The notes: generated from the letters alone by a model not told the origin. A stretch of 64,000 nucleotides of DNA from Alphaproteobacteria bacterium (GCA_017480385.1 JAFVAT010000034.1:1-64000), one strand, 5' to 3'; shown: positions 35,052-44,553, numbered from the stretch's first letter. A program made the numbers and translations.

Positions 35052-35882
35052 ATGAAAGAACATCAAAACAACAGAACCATTATTTTGCCTTCAGGCCGCA
35101 TTATACCCGCTTTGGAGCTGGGAATGTGGTACTTCGGAGAAGACGCGGGAGCCTACTTCAAAGAAACGGCGTTGATCCGCCGCGCTTTAGAAATCGGCTA
35201 CCGAGCTTTTGACACGGCAGAAATGTACGGACACGGAGGGGCGGAGGAAGTACTGGGCGAAGCTGTTCGCGACTGCCGTGAAGAAGTTTTCTTAACGTCA
35301 AAAGTTTCCCCTTCGCTTTCTTCTTACGAAGAAATCATAGAATCCTGCGACAAAAGCTTGGAACGCCTGCAAACAGACCACTTGGATATGTACTTGCTTC
35401 ATTGGGGCACATACCGCAATTCTCCGGAAGAAGTGCTGGAAGCTTTTTCTGATTTAAAAGATGACGGTAAAATTTTAGATTTCGGCGTTTCTCATTTCGA
35501 TTTGCAGGATTTTAAAGATTGGCTGACACTTAAAGAAGCCTCAAAAACGGCCATGAATCAGGCTTACTTTAATCCATGCCACCGCCAAATGGAAAAGGAG
35601 CTTCTGCCGTTTTGCCAAAAAAAGAAAATTCCGCTGATTGCTTATGCGCCGCAAGATGTTTGCTCTGTTGCCTATCAAAACAGCGTTGTATGCAGCATAG
35701 CGAAAAAACACAAAACAACATCGCGCCAAATTGTCTTGGCGTGGCTGCTGGCAAAAAACAATGTAGGCGTTTTGATTAAGGCTTTGACAGAGGAAGCTTT
35801 AAAAGACTGCTTCGATTCGCAGTTTATCCTTTTAAGTCTTGAAGAAATTGATGCATTAAACGCCACTTTCCCGCTTTATTGA
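35052..35882 (+). CDS. Aldo/keto reductase
   Basis: 276 residues. The AKR signatures are FDTAEMYGHGGAEEVLGEA (catalytic Asp and Tyr), LTSKVSPS (catalytic Lys), LDMYLLHWG (catalytic His) and the C-terminal ARQ-type KHKTTSRQIVLAWLL. It reduces carbonyls with NAD(P)H; substrate not predictable. I begin at the ATG at 35052, where the fold starts, discarding a 104-codon extension through upstream repeats. It converges directly on the lipoprotein gene at 35883. Confidence 0.92.
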   Translation: MKEHQNNRTIILPSGRIIPALELGMWYFGEDAGAYFKETALIRRALEIGYRAFDTAEMYGHGGAEEVLGEAVRDCREEVFLTSKVSPSLSSYEEIIESCDKSLERLQTDHLDMYLLHWGTYRNSPEEVLEAFSDLKDDGKILDFGVSHFDLQDFKDWLTLKEASKTAMNQAYFNPCHRQMEKELLPFCQKKKIPLIAYAPQDVCSVAYQNSVVCSIAKKHKTTSRQIVLAWLLAKNNVGVLIKALTEEALKDCFDSQFILLSLEEIDALNATFPLY

Positions 35883-36632
35883 TTATTCGACATGAGCCGC
35901 CGTCAAACGAGCCGCAATCGCATCAGCCGCATCAGCAGGGGTCGAAACCGAAGCCAAAACCGAATTAATATCGCCCTGTGTCAAACCGGAAAACCGGGCC
36001 AATGCCGCAATATATTCCCGATTTCCTTTTGCCAATTCAGTATAGTTTTTCAATACGAATTTTTTGACTTGCAGCTTAAATGCGTCGAAAACTTTTGCTT
36101 CAGAAGCGCTTAAAGGCATCATTTCCACATAAAACTGATTCTTGTCATAAGCGAAATAATATCCAAACGGATTAAACTCTGTTGTAAAGCTGAACGGCAA
36201 AGCGACCAAATCGACAACAAATTTTCCCACATTATAAATCAGCATCACTGTGGAAGTCGGACTGGTTGTCGCCGCATCGGCGCCCAATTCAGACAGGTTG
36301 GAAGTGATATCTCCGCTTTCCTGAGTCGTCCAAACGACGGAACTTTCATGAGAAGTCACATTTTTCTTTTCCGGCTGACTGCGGTAAACGATAACGCGGG
36401 CGTCGTGATATCCCTTAGCCTTCAGTTCAACAATATCCATTCCTGTTTGTTTTAGAATATGCTCTTTGGCTGCCGATTGTATTTTTTGTCCGTTAATCCA
36501 AACTTCCGCCGGTATGTTTGAAGAAACAGCGATATCCGTTTCCGGTTTTTGATCCAGACTGTCATAATGCGTCAAAGCGCAGCCGCTGACTAAAAACAGC
36601 CCGACAGTTTGAAGTATCTGCTTTGTTTTCAT
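35883..36632 (-). CDS. Lipoprotein with PEGA-like segment, unknown function
   Basis: 249 residues. Signal peptide KTKQILQTVGLFLVSGC with lipobox VSGC. Following it, SSNIPAEVWINGQKIQ and VELKAKGYHDARVIVY resemble a PEGA-type surface domain. A hydrophobic stretch (VMLIYNVGKFVVDLVALPFSF) sits mid-protein and the C-terminus is helical. Likely envelope-located. It has an AAGGAAGA site, stands alone, and shares a divergent upstream region with gap. Confidence 0.72.
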   Translation of the reverse strand: MKTKQILQTVGLFLVSGCALTHYDSLDQKPETDIAVSSNIPAEVWINGQKIQSAAKEHILKQTGMDIVELKAKGYHDARVIVYRSQPEKKNVTSHESSVVWTTQESGDITSNLSELGADAATTSPTSTVMLIYNVGKFVVDLVALPFSFTTEFNPFGYYFAYDKNQFYVEMMPLSASEAKVFDAFKLQVKKFVLKNYTELAKGNREYIAALARFSGLTQGDINSVLASVSTPADAADAIAARLTAAHVE

Positions 36633-36954
36633 AAAGAATCTTCCTTTTGCATATCAAAATTATATCTTTATATCATATTTTTATCCAAAAAGCACACCTT
36701 GCATCACTGAAAGACGAAAAATCCTTTTTCGAATTTAAGAAATATTTTGCTTGCCTCAGCCCGGCAAAGAAAAAATTTATCAACAAAAACAAGGAATTGA
36801 AAAAAATCCGACAAATCTGTTTTTATCCGAAGGAAAGTCTTGCTTTTTTTTTAATTTGTGGCAAATATAACTATGCTTTTAAAGTTCACGAAGGGGTCTT
36901 TTTAATCAAGGAAGACACCTCATTAAAAAAACATTTTGTTTAAGGAGAAAACAC

Positions 36955-37965
36955 ATGGCAGTTCGCGTTGCGATTAATGGATTTGGCCGTATCGGTCGTT
37001 TAGCTTATCGTGCTTTGGCCGAATCAGGCCGCACGGATGTTGAAGTCGTTGCGATTAACGACTTAGGTTCACCGAAGGCTAACGCTCATTTATTGCAGTT
37101 TGATTCTGTTCACGGTCGCTTCCCCGGCGAAGTTTCCGCAACAGACGATTCGATCACCGTTAACGGCAAAACCGTTAAAGTTCTGGCTGAAGCCGACCCG
37201 ACCAAGCTGCCCTGGAAAGAATTGGATATCGACATTGTTTATGAATGCACGGGCCGCTTCACCGATGCCGATAAAGCGAAGGTTCATTTGGAAGCCGGCG
37301 CAAAGCGCGTTTTGGTTTCCGCTCCATCCAAAGGCGCCGATCTGACGGTTGTCTATGGCGTGAACGATGACAAGCTGACCGCTGAACACAAGATCGTTTC
37401 CAATGCTTCCTGCACAACGAACTGCTTGTCTCCGGTTGCTAAAGTCATTCATGAAAACTTCGGCATCGTCCGCGGTTACATGACAACAATTCACTCCTAT
37501 ACAGGCGACCAGCGCACGGTTGACACGCTGCACAAAGATTTGTACCGTGCCCGCGCTGCCGCTATGTCCATGATCCCGACAACAACCGGCGCTGCAAAAG
37601 CCGTTGGTCTGGTTCTGCCGGAATTGGCCGGCAAGCTGCAAGGTTCTGCGATTCGCGTTCCGACTCCGGACGTATCCGTTGTTGACCTGAAAGTCGTTCT
37701 GGAAAAGAACACAACGGAAGAAGAAGTCAACGCCGCGATTAAGGCCGCTTCTGAATCCGCCCGCCTGAAAGGCATCTTGGGCTACAACGATCTGCCGCTG
37801 GTTTCCATTGACTTCACGCACACCAGCTACAGCTCGATCTTCCATGCTGATCAGACGAAAGTTATTGACGGCAACTTCCTGCGCATCATGAGCTGGTACG
37901 ACAACGAATGGGGCTTCTCCAACCGTATGTCCGACACGGCTGTCGCTATGGCGAAGTTCCTCTAA
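36955..37965 (+). CDS. gap: Glyceraldehyde-3-phosphate dehydrogenase, type I
   Basis: 336 residues with the NAD-binding start VAINGFGRIGRLAYRA, the catalytic cysteine in SNASCTTNCL, HSYTGDQRTVD, RARAAAMSMIPTTTGAAKA and the WYDNEWGFSNRM end. It catalyses the NAD-linked oxidation of glyceraldehyde 3-phosphate in glycolysis. An AAGGAG site precedes the ATG. pgk follows, separated by a strong hairpin. Codon use suggests high expression. Confidence 0.98.
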   Translation: MAVRVAINGFGRIGRLAYRALAESGRTDVEVVAINDLGSPKANAHLLQFDSVHGRFPGEVSATDDSITVNGKTVKVLAEADPTKLPWKELDIDIVYECTGRFTDADKAKVHLEAGAKRVLVSAPSKGADLTVVYGVNDDKLTAEHKIVSNASCTTNCLSPVAKVIHENFGIVRGYMTTIHSYTGDQRTVDTLHKDLYRARAAAMSMIPTTTGAAKAVGLVLPELAGKLQGSAIRVPTPDVSVVDLKVVLEKNTTEEEVNAAIKAASESARLKGILGYNDLPLVSIDFTHTSYSSIFHADQTKVIDGNFLRIMSWYDNEWGFSNRMSDTAVAMAKFL

Positions 37966-37979
37966 AGATTTCAACAGGA

Positions 37980-38018
37980 AAGCGGCTTCCTCCCTCAAAG
38001 GAGGGAGCCGCTTCTTTT
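37980..38018 (+). terminator. Strong hairpin between gap and pgk
   Basis: AAGCGGCT...CCTCCC pairs with GGAGGGAGCCGCTT (about fourteen pairs with one bulge) and is followed by CTTTTA. It could partly terminate gap transcripts or protect the gap message end, setting a different gap:pgk ratio. Confidence 0.75.
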
Positions 38019-38044
38019 ATGTATAAACAAAGGAAAAATAAAAA

Positions 38045-39235
38045 ATGTCTAACTTCAATACAATCAAAGATTTGGACGCTGCCGGAAAAGTCGTTTTCGT
38101 CCGCGCCGACCTGAACGTTCCTTTTAAAGACGGCAAAGTCACCGACACCACCCGAATCGACCGCTTTGTCCCGACAGTCAAAGCGCTGACGGACAAAGGC
38201 GCAAAAGTCGTCATCGCTTCCCACTTCGGTCGCCCGAAGGGTCAGGTCGTTCCCGAAATGTCTTTGGGACAGATTGTTTCCGACGTTGAAAAGGCTCTGG
38301 GTCAGAAAGTCGTCTTCGTTGACGACTGCATCGGCGATAAAGTCGAAGCCGCGATTAAAGCAATGAAAGACGGTGATGTGATCATGCTGGAAAACCTGCG
38401 CTTTTACGCTCAGGAAGAAAAGAATGACGCTGACTTTGCCGCAAAATTGGCAAAAAATGTCGATATTTATGTGAATGACGCGTTTTCCTGCGCTCATCGC
38501 GCTCACGCTTCTACGGAAGGCATGGCCAAACTGAAACCGAATGCCGCCGGTCTGCTGATGCAGGCGGAATTGGAAGCTTTGGACGCCGCTTTGGGTAATC
38601 CCGTCCGTCCTGTTGCCGCGATTGTCGGCGGAGCGAAAGTATCCACGAAATTGGATCTGTTGGGCAATCTGGTTGCCAAAGTTGACAAGTTAGTTATCGG
38701 CGGCGGCATGGCAAACACATTCCTGTATGCCAAAGGCGTTGATGTCGGCAACTCCTTGTGTGAAAAGGAAATGGACGATACCGCCCGTGAAATCATGAAG
38801 AAGGCTGAAGCCGCGAAATGCGAGATCATTTTGCCGGTTGACGTTGTTGTGGCCAAAGAATTTGCTGAAAACGCTGAAAACAAAACAGTTGACGTGAATG
38901 CTGTTCCAGCGGATATGATGATTTTGGACATCGGCCCGAAATCCGTTGAAGAAGTCAATAAGAAGCTGGCCGAATGCAAGACGGTGATCTGGAACGGTCC
39001 TGTTGGCGCTTTTGAAATCAAGCCGTTCAACAAAGCGACATTCGCGATTGCCGAAGCTGTTGCCGATCTGACAGCAAAGGGGCTGAAGTCTATCGGCGGC
39101 GGCGGCGACACGGTTTCCGCTTTGAAGAAGGCGGGCGTTGCCGAAAAATTGTCTTACCTGTCCGCTGCGGGCGGCGCTTTCCTGGAATGGATGGAAGGCA
39201 AAGTTCTGCCGGGTGTTAAGGTTTTGGAAAAATAA
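38045..39235 (+). CDS. pgk: Phosphoglycerate kinase
   Basis: 396 residues. Family blocks include [65 protein letters not shown], and [13 protein letters not shown] near the C-terminus. It transfers the acyl phosphate of 1,3-bisphosphoglycerate to ADP, the step after gap. Separated from gap by 79 bases containing a hairpin; its own terminator follows. Confidence 0.98.
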   Translation: MSNFNTIKDLDAAGKVVFVRADLNVPFKDGKVTDTTRIDRFVPTVKALTDKGAKVVIASHFGRPKGQVVPEMSLGQIVSDVEKALGQKVVFVDDCIGDKVEAAIKAMKDGDVIMLENLRFYAQEEKNDADFAAKLAKNVDIYVNDAFSCAHRAHASTEGMAKLKPNAAGLLMQAELEALDAALGNPVRPVAAIVGGAKVSTKLDLLGNLVAKVDKLVIGGGMANTFLYAKGVDVGNSLCEKEMDDTAREIMKKAEAAKCEIILPVDVVVAKEFAENAENKTVDVNAVPADMMILDIGPKSVEEVNKKLAECKTVIWNGPVGAFEIKPFNKATFAIAEAVADLTAKGLKSIGGGGDTVSALKKAGVAEKLSYLSAAGGAFLEWMEGKVLPGVKVLEK

Positions 39236-39254
39236 TTTTTTTCAACAAAATAAC

Positions 39255-39286
39255 AAGGCCGCGTTTTTCCTAAACGCGGCTTTTTT
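39255..39286 (+). terminator. Intrinsic terminator after pgk
   Basis: GCCGCGTTT and AAACGCGGC form a nine-pair stem followed by six T residues. Confidence 0.92.
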
Positions 39287-39421
39287 GTCAATTTTTTTAA
39301 AAAACAGTGAAAAAATCCCTGTTAAAACAAAGAAAACAATTTTTCAATTTTTTGTCATATATTTTCTGAAAAAAGTGTGTTAGCATATCCATAATCAGAT
39401 TTTTAATTAAGGAGTACTTTC

Positions 39422-41167
39422 ATGGCTGATACAGAAAATACAGTAGACGAAACACCGGTTACACCTGAAGCACCGGAACAAGAAGCTCCCGCTCAGGAAG
39501 CGCCAGAACAAGAAACTCCTGCCCAAGAAGCACCGGAACAAGAAGCTCCCGCTCAGGAAGCACCGGAACAAGAAGCTCCCGCTCAGGAAGCGCCAGAACA
39601 AGAAGCACCTGCTCAGGAAGGACCGGAACAAGAAGCTCCCGCTCAGGAAGCGCCAGAACAAGAGGCTCCCGCTCAGGAAGGACCGGAACAAGAGGCTTCC
39701 GCTCAGGAAGCGCCAGAACAAGAAACTCCCTCTCAGGAAGCGCCAGAACAAGAAACTCCCTCTCAGGAAGGACCGGAACAGGAAACTCCCTCTCAGGAAA
39801 CGCCAGAACAAGAAACTCCCTCTCAGGAAGGACCGGAACAGGAAACTCCTAGCCAGGATAATGAAGTAGTAGGCGAATTAGAAGGGATCGAGCCTCCTTC
39901 AAATACTGCGACACCTGAAAGATCCGGCAGCTTAAAGGATCAGCTGTGGAATACGGCTTGGAAAAACAAGTTTATGGGATATGAAAGCGATCCCTGTCCC
40001 TTTACTCAATGCAAGCCGGATACAATCAAAAAGCATTTGATCCCGCCGCATTATTCAATGGAATTGAAAAGCGGTTCAAAGCTTAAAAATTACCGAAACA
40101 AAGTGGGCTTAACCTATGAAGGCAATACGCCGAAATTTGAAGACTGCATGACGGCTGTTCGCCTGGCTAAAGAAAAGGGCTGGACAGGCGCTAAATTAAA
40201 AGGTCCGGAAGAATACAAACAGCAAATGTATTTGGCGATGCGTGCTCAAGGATTGGAACCCATTGGATATACACCTTCTCCAGAATTATTAAAAGAAGGA
40301 GATAGAATAGCGGCAGAATATGCAGAGGCTCGCGCAAAAGCAGAACAGATGGATGCTCGTTATCCGGCCCTAAACGCTGCCCGTCAGAATCTTCAGCAAA
40401 ACTATTCTCAAAAGGAAGCTTTTGAAAAATTGGATTCTGCTACCTATGATTTGGTTGCACGAACAGCGGCTCATGCGGATCAGAATCAGACTCTGAATGA
40501 ACAGCAGACGCCTGCGCCGGAACAGCAGACGCCTGCGCCGGAACAGCCGACACCTGCGCCGGAACAGCCGACACCTGCACCGGAACAACCGACACCTGCA
40601 CCGGAACAACCGACACCTGCACCAGAACAGCCGACACCTGCACCAGAACAGCCGACACCTGCACCGGAACAGCCGACACCTGCACCAGAACAGCCGACAC
40701 CTGCACCGGAACAGCCGACACCTGCACCGGAACAACCGACACCTGCGCCGGAACAGCCGACACCTGCACCTGAGCCTGAACAGAAAAAAGTATCTCAGAA
40801 TATGCGGGAAGTTCTTTCTGAAATGTCTCGAACAACCGGCGTAAATATGGCGATAGATGGCCAGGAAGCTGTGACAAAGATGAGCAGAGGCTTTAAATCA
40901 TTGCCAAAAGATCTTCAAGATAAATTTGGCAAAATGGTTACGAACATGGTTGAAAATCACCCTGAAGTCGCAAAACAGCTCATTAGGGATTTAAACAGTG
41001 ACGGCAAACAGGGTCCGGCCAGAGTAATGAAAGCTTACGGGAAGGCGTTGAATAGTATCCGAGAAGCCGAGGCTAAAGGGGAAAAAACAACGACACGTCT
41101 GACTGATAAGCAAAAGCAGGATATGACGAATAAGATTATAAGCGGACTGAAGAAAAACACTCGCTGA
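39422..41167 (+). CDS. Tandem-repeat protein with LPD7-like central domain
   Basis: 581 residues, no signal peptide. Residues about 15-145 are some thirteen copies of an acidic ten-residue repeat of the type APEQEAPAQE. Residues about 242-290 (CMTAVRLAKEKGW, then AMRAQGLEPIGYTPSPEL) resemble the LPD7 domain found in relaxases and polyvalent phage/plasmid proteins. Next come about thirteen copies of the seven-residue PTPAPEQ (359-452), then a Lys-rich helical C-terminus. The Pro/Glu arrays would act as extended spacers. An LPD7-like domain suggests descent from a mobile element. An AAGGAG site precedes the ATG. Confidence 0.72.
   Translation: MADTENTVDETPVTPEAPEQEAPAQEAPEQETPAQEAPEQEAPAQEAPEQEAPAQEAPEQEAPAQEGPEQEAPAQEAPEQEAPAQEGPEQEASAQEAPEQETPSQEAPEQETPSQEGPEQETPSQETPEQETPSQEGPEQETPSQDNEVVGELEGIEPPSNTATPERSGSLKDQLWNTAWKNKFMGYESDPCPFTQCKPDTIKKHLIPPHYSMELKSGSKLKNYRNKVGLTYEGNTPKFEDCMTAVRLAKEKGWTGAKLKGPEEYKQQMYLAMRAQGLEPIGYTPSPELLKEGDRIAAEYAEARAKAEQMDARYPALNAARQNLQQNYSQKEAFEKLDSATYDLVARTAAHADQNQTLNEQQTPAPEQQTPAPEQPTPAPEQPTPAPEQPTPAPEQPTPAPEQPTPAPEQPTPAPEQPTPAPEQPTPAPEQPTPAPEQPTPAPEQPTPAPEPEQKKVSQNMREVLSEMSRTTGVNMAIDGQEAVTKMSRGFKSLPKDLQDKFGKMVTNMVENHPEVAKQLIRDLNSDGKQGPARVMKAYGKALNSIREAEAKGEKTTTRLTDKQKQDMTNKIISGLKKNTR
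39464..39855 (+). repeat. About thirteen tandem 30-bp coding repeats
   Basis: Units encoding APEQEAPAQE and variants. Third-position changes and Ala/Thr and Ala/Ser swaps distinguish early from late copies, suggesting block duplications. The multiple-of-three period produces a long spurious frame on the minus strand. Confidence 0.9.
40498..40779 (+). repeat. About thirteen tandem 21-bp coding repeats
   Basis: Units encoding PTPAPEQ (first two QTPAPEQ). Synonymous CCG/CCA alternation is the main variation. The array is prone to slippage and its copy number may vary between strains. Confidence 0.9.
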
Positions 41168-41177
41168 TAAACTTCAC

Positions 41178-41209
41178 AAAACGCCCGATCAGAACGGTCG
41201 GGCGTTTTT
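41178..41209 (+). terminator. Intrinsic terminator
   Basis: AAAACGCCCGA pairs with TCGGGCGTTTTT around a ten-base loop. It closes the repeat-protein gene 17 bases before the next start. Confidence 0.85.
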
Positions 41210-41225
41210 ATCTGAAAGAAAGATA

Positions 41226-41759
41226 ATGACTGAAGATAAGACGGATGAAAAACAAAAACGAAAAGATAACGCTAATACGGCGGATATAACGCGTTTAAAA
41301 AGGGCCTGGGAAAGATTGAAACGCAGACAAGCGTTCGTTCCCTTAAGAAAAGCCCGCATTTATTCCGTAGATATTGTTGATGACGGCAAAGGCGGTAAAA
41401 AACTGCGCGTTCGTATGTCTGACGGCGGAAAATTTAATGATACCGGAGATAAACGAAATCTTTTTCGTGCCATGGACAAAAGAAGGAAACACAGTTTTGC
41501 GCGCTTGATGTCCTTAGTTGCCATTGCACGAACAGCAGGTGTTGATACGGTTGCGTCAGACCTTCCTCCGCGGGTCAGAAGAGCTTTTATGAGAATTTAT
41601 AGAAGACATGTCGGAAATGAAATGCAGCAGATGCCGGAAAATAAAAGAGAAGACGAATCTCTGAATCAAAAGCTGCAAAATATAGCTGCGGCTCGTCGGC
41701 AGAGTTTTATAGAAAACGCCGTTGTTCAAAATTTAATGAAAGAACAGGCTGGCAGATAA
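41226..41759 (+). CDS. Small basic protein of unknown function
   Basis: 177 residues, strongly basic in the first 40 (KQKRKDN, RLKRAWERLKRRQ). A short beta-rich segment follows (RKARIYSVDIVDDGKGGKKLRVRMSDGGKF in two overlapping stretches, with an NDTGDKRN turn), then helices. The dG..v.D.GD pattern is faintly like segments preceding LPD7 domains in relaxases, but too weak to name. It sits just after the LPD7-like repeat protein on the same strand behind a terminator. No membrane or export signal. Confidence 0.6.
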   Translation: MTEDKTDEKQKRKDNANTADITRLKRAWERLKRRQAFVPLRKARIYSVDIVDDGKGGKKLRVRMSDGGKFNDTGDKRNLFRAMDKRRKHSFARLMSLVAIARTAGVDTVASDLPPRVRRAFMRIYRRHVGNEMQQMPENKREDESLNQKLQNIAAARRQSFIENAVVQNLMKEQAGR

Positions 41760-41881
41760 AATGCTCTTTATCAAATAGGCTGTTTTCCAAAAAACAGACC
41801 CTTCCACATAAAAAGACCCCTCTCCCTTGAAATTGAACTTTCCCCCGCAAGGAGAAAAGCCCCCCCCTAAGGGAAGTTCAA

Positions 41882-42100
41882 GGAAAGTCTCAACAAATGG
41901 CGCCGGCATGCAGCCGGTGTCATTTTGTTTAATCCCTATTGGCTACGTTCATTATTATAGGTGATATATGTTTCAACCAGTTTTTTCACTTCTTCAAAAG
42001 TCTGGCAGAATTTAAGTCTATATCGTCTGTGTCCGAAGAAACTTTCTATCACAGCATTATCCAAGCAATTTTTTTGCGGAACACACATTGCGTCACATCG
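41882..42100 (-). pseudogene. C-terminal remnant of an IS3-family transposase
   Basis: One minus-strand frame reads NCLDNAVIESFFGHRRYRL, then TFEEVKKLVETYITYNNERSQ, a TAG (41938-41936), then GLNKMTPAACRRHLL. This is the final part of a DDE transposase of the IS3 type, including the catalytic Glu of AVIESFFG. The TAG sits where a Trp or similar residue is expected, and the first two-thirds of the gene are missing. No terminal inverted repeats were recognised. Confidence 0.85.
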
Positions 42101-42459
42101 GACTGTCTGTCCTGCGTTCCCGTCTTCGCTTCGGGAAAAAGAAAAAAGCAGATGTTTGAAGTTGATGTATGATTATTTCAAATTTTCGATTTCTCTTTTC
42201 CAATATCCGGCCATAACAAGCAACCGGACAATTTTCAGATAATACGGATTGACGTAATTGTATGTATTGGTAATCTAGCAAGCTTTCTGCTTTCCGCTTC
42301 ATCGGAGAACCCGCAACTGCATGGATTGAGGAAAATTTACAACTCTTTGACCGGACTGAAATCCACCACTCCCAAAGAACAGGCGCAATCGAACATACAC
42401 CGCAAAGAAACGAGAGCCGTATTCGCCGATCCGATATGTGCCCAGAAATTTTCTTTTCT

Positions 42460-42646
42460 GGAACGAAAAGACATTACACCTTTTCCGCAAGTCGTTATAA
42501 TACCGTTGAACATCTGAATGCCTGAAAATTTTTATCGGCATTCTGCCCAAATCCAGCCTAATATGCTTTTTAACAGCTGATGTATACGAGTTTTGTGTTG
42601 TCTGTTTTAAAAATGGCAACGTGAATTTAAAGAACCCATCCTCCAC
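42460..42646 (-). pseudogene. N-terminal remnant of a tyrosine recombinase/integrase (tentative)
   Basis: The minus-strand frame FLKQTTQNSYTSAVKKHI, then LGRMPIKIFRHSDVQRYYNDL, matches the SAM-like core-binding domain of phage-type integrases (pattern: T..Y...V..HI....G...I......D.Q.YYN.L). No catalytic domain follows; the frame runs into unrelated sequence. Together with the transposase remnant it marks this gap as a decayed mobile region. Confidence 0.55.
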
Positions 42647-43032
42647 TTCGGCAATTCTCAGCTTTTTGTGATATTATGAAATATAATTTTTTATTTAGCC
42701 CCTCAAAAACACACCTAAAAAGGGTGCAAATCAACCTAAAATCTCTAAAAATTAATACATCACCTGCCCGTTGTTTATATAGTCTTTTGATTTTTTTCCC
42801 TGTTTTTTGAAAGGGCTGATATTTTTGACGCAAAAAATTAAAATATCCCCACAAGGATCAAAAAAAATATCTTACCGTTTCAAAGAAAGGCTGACGGTCA
42901 TTTTGATGCTCGGCCTGAACGCCTGCCGGATAAACATGACTGAAGCTTTATTTGATGATCCCGCCTTTTTGCCGGCCTGCAATGATCCGGCTGTCAAAGG
43001 ACGGATTTTCCTTAAAATAGAGGCCACGCGCA
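42647..43032. other. Gap between mobile remnants and nth
   Basis: AT-rich, with no supported gene. A plus-strand frame from 42807 runs into the end of nth but has no credible start or homology. The segment 42792-42826 shares TTTTTTCCCT...AGGGCTGATATTTTT with 27328-27355. Confidence 0.5.
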
Positions 43033-43674
43033 CTATTTCACACCGATTTTCGGACATAAATCCGTCATCGGACATGTGTCACAGGAAGGCTTTTTGGCCG
43101 TGCAAATATAGCGACCGTGCAAAACCAACCAATGCGAAACATTTTTCAAATCTTCATCGGGAATAACGCCCGTTACCGCCTTTGCCAGAGCTTTTTCCAC
43201 TTCCAACGGCGTCTTCCCTGGTGCAAAGCCGATCCGATTGCCCAGCCGCAAAACATGCGTGTCCACGCCAAAAGTCGGCGCGCCGTACATGGTATTTAAA
43301 AACACATTTGCCGTTTTGCGCCCGACACCGGCTAATTTTTGCAGCTCATCAACATCTTGAGGAATTTCCCCATTGTATTTTTCGATTAAATCTTTGGAAA
43401 GAGCGATGATGTTCTTCGCTTTGCTGTTGAACAACCCGATTGACCGGATATAGTCTTTCAGCTTTTCTTCCCCCAAAGCGAGCATCTGCGCCGGTGTAGA
43501 TGCCGCCTTAAATAAGGCCGGAGTTGCTTTATTGACATTCTTGTCCGTTGTTTGCGCCGACAGAACAATCGCGACCAATAACGTATACGGCGATTTAAAA
43601 TCCAATTCGCATTTTGGATCGGGATCGGCTTTTTTCAAGCGCGCAAAAAATTCTTTCACATCTGTCGGTTTCAT
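43033..43674 (-). CDS. nth: Endonuclease III (DNA glycosylase/AP lyase)
   Basis: 213 residues. The helix-hairpin-helix (LAGVGRKTANVFLN) and catalytic Asp region (FGVDTHVLRLGNRIG) are present, and four cysteines (C-x6-C-x2-C-x5-C in CTAKKPSCDTCPMTDLC) bind the 4Fe-4S cluster. It removes oxidised pyrimidines. It starts three bases after the fructosamine kinase stop, forming a three-gene operon with that gene and the LMW phosphatase: a set that could act on DNA and protein damage together. Confidence 0.97.
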   Translation of the reverse strand: MKPTDVKEFFARLKKADPDPKCELDFKSPYTLLVAIVLSAQTTDKNVNKATPALFKAASTPAQMLALGEEKLKDYIRSIGLFNSKAKNIIALSKDLIEKYNGEIPQDVDELQKLAGVGRKTANVFLNTMYGAPTFGVDTHVLRLGNRIGFAPGKTPLEVEKALAKAVTGVIPDEDLKNVSHWLVLHGRYICTAKKPSCDTCPMTDLCPKIGVK

Positions 43675-43677
43675 CTT

Positions 43678-44553
43678 TTAAAATCCGAAACGGGTCAAAA
43701 CGGCTTCAATGCGCGGCAAACAATCTGCCCCGAACAATTTGACATTCAGCAACATCGGATACAAATTATAAATACTTTGCCGATATTCAAAAAATCCGGA
43801 ACGGAAGGGTCTGAGCGCGTTATAGCGGTCAAAAAACACTTTACTGAGCGACGAGCGTTCGCCGGCAAAAACAAATTCGAATTCCGAATCTCCAAAATAA
43901 ATGCCGGGATCAACGAACGCTTTGATTTTGCCGTGATGACATAAAACCGTACTGGATCCAATATCGCCGTGCAGCAGCCCTGGCTTTTCCGGTTCGTCCA
44001 GATAAGCTTCTATTTTTTCAGAAAATTTTTCAATGCGCATCATAATTTCCGCCGGCAGATTACCGCTGTCTAAAGCCAGCTTTGCCATGTACAACAACCG
44101 GTACTGCGCAAAGAAGGGCACCCATTTTTCCATTTTAGGATTCGGCTGACGCACGCCACCGCGCAGAGTGTCATACTCAAAGCCATAAAAGTCTGCGGAA
44201 ATGGAATGAAGCCTTGCCAAATGTTCCGCCGCTTCGGGTTCGCTGTCAACGCTGAGCGTCCCGTCCGCAACGATATACTCATGCACCAAGGCATCTGATC
44301 CCGAATAAAACACTTCCGGCATCGGCAGCTGTGTATGTCGCTTCAAATAATCCATTGTTGCGCCTTCAATCGCCAGATCGCTGCCCGAATCTTTAAAAAG
44401 CTTCACAACAACCTGTGATCCGTCAGACAAAACGACATGTTTGGCATCGGCAAATCCGCCGGCTAACGTCGCGGCAGAAACAACCAGCTTGCCCGTAGAC
44501 GATTCCACAATGCGCGTCACCTGAGCGGATAACGGATTATTTTCAACCTGCAT
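43678..44553 (-). CDS. Fructosamine/ribulosamine 3-kinase family protein
   Basis: 291 residues, aminoglycoside-phosphotransferase fold: VVVKLFKD (ATP lysine), EGATMDYLKRHTQLPMPEV, LLHGDIGSSTVLCHHG (catalytic Asp) and FVDPGIYFGDSEFEFVF (Mg Asp). Bacterial members phosphorylate ribulosamines or erythrulosamines on glycated proteins, causing their removal. The first codons overlap the LMW phosphatase gene by 11 bases. The HGDL-W-G-N motif of the family appears here as HGDIGSST, so a key Asn is replaced. Confidence 0.88.
   Translation of the reverse strand: MQVENNPLSAQVTRIVESSTGKLVVSAATLAGGFADAKHVVLSDGSQVVVKLFKDSGSDLAIEGATMDYLKRHTQLPMPEVFYSGSDALVHEYIVADGTLSVDSEPEAAEHLARLHSISADFYGFEYDTLRGGVRQPNPKMEKWVPFFAQYRLLYMAKLALDSGNLPAEIMMRIEKFSEKIEAYLDEPEKPGLLHGDIGSSTVLCHHGKIKAFVDPGIYFGDSEFEFVFAGERSSLSKVFFDRYNALRPFRSGFFEYRQSIYNLYPMLLNVKLFGADCLPRIEAVLTRFGF

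Noticed and set aside
36647-36943. 98-codon frame upstream of gap
   Set aside because: It starts at TTG without a ribosome site, has composition like AT-rich spacer, and occupies the gap promoter region.
39464-40779. CRISPR-like arrays
   Set aside because: The repeats are direct, contiguous, in frame and coding, with no spacers and no cas genes.
42807-43166. 119-codon frame overlapping the end of nth
   Set aside because: It has no convincing start, its second half is antisense to nth, and no motif is recognised.
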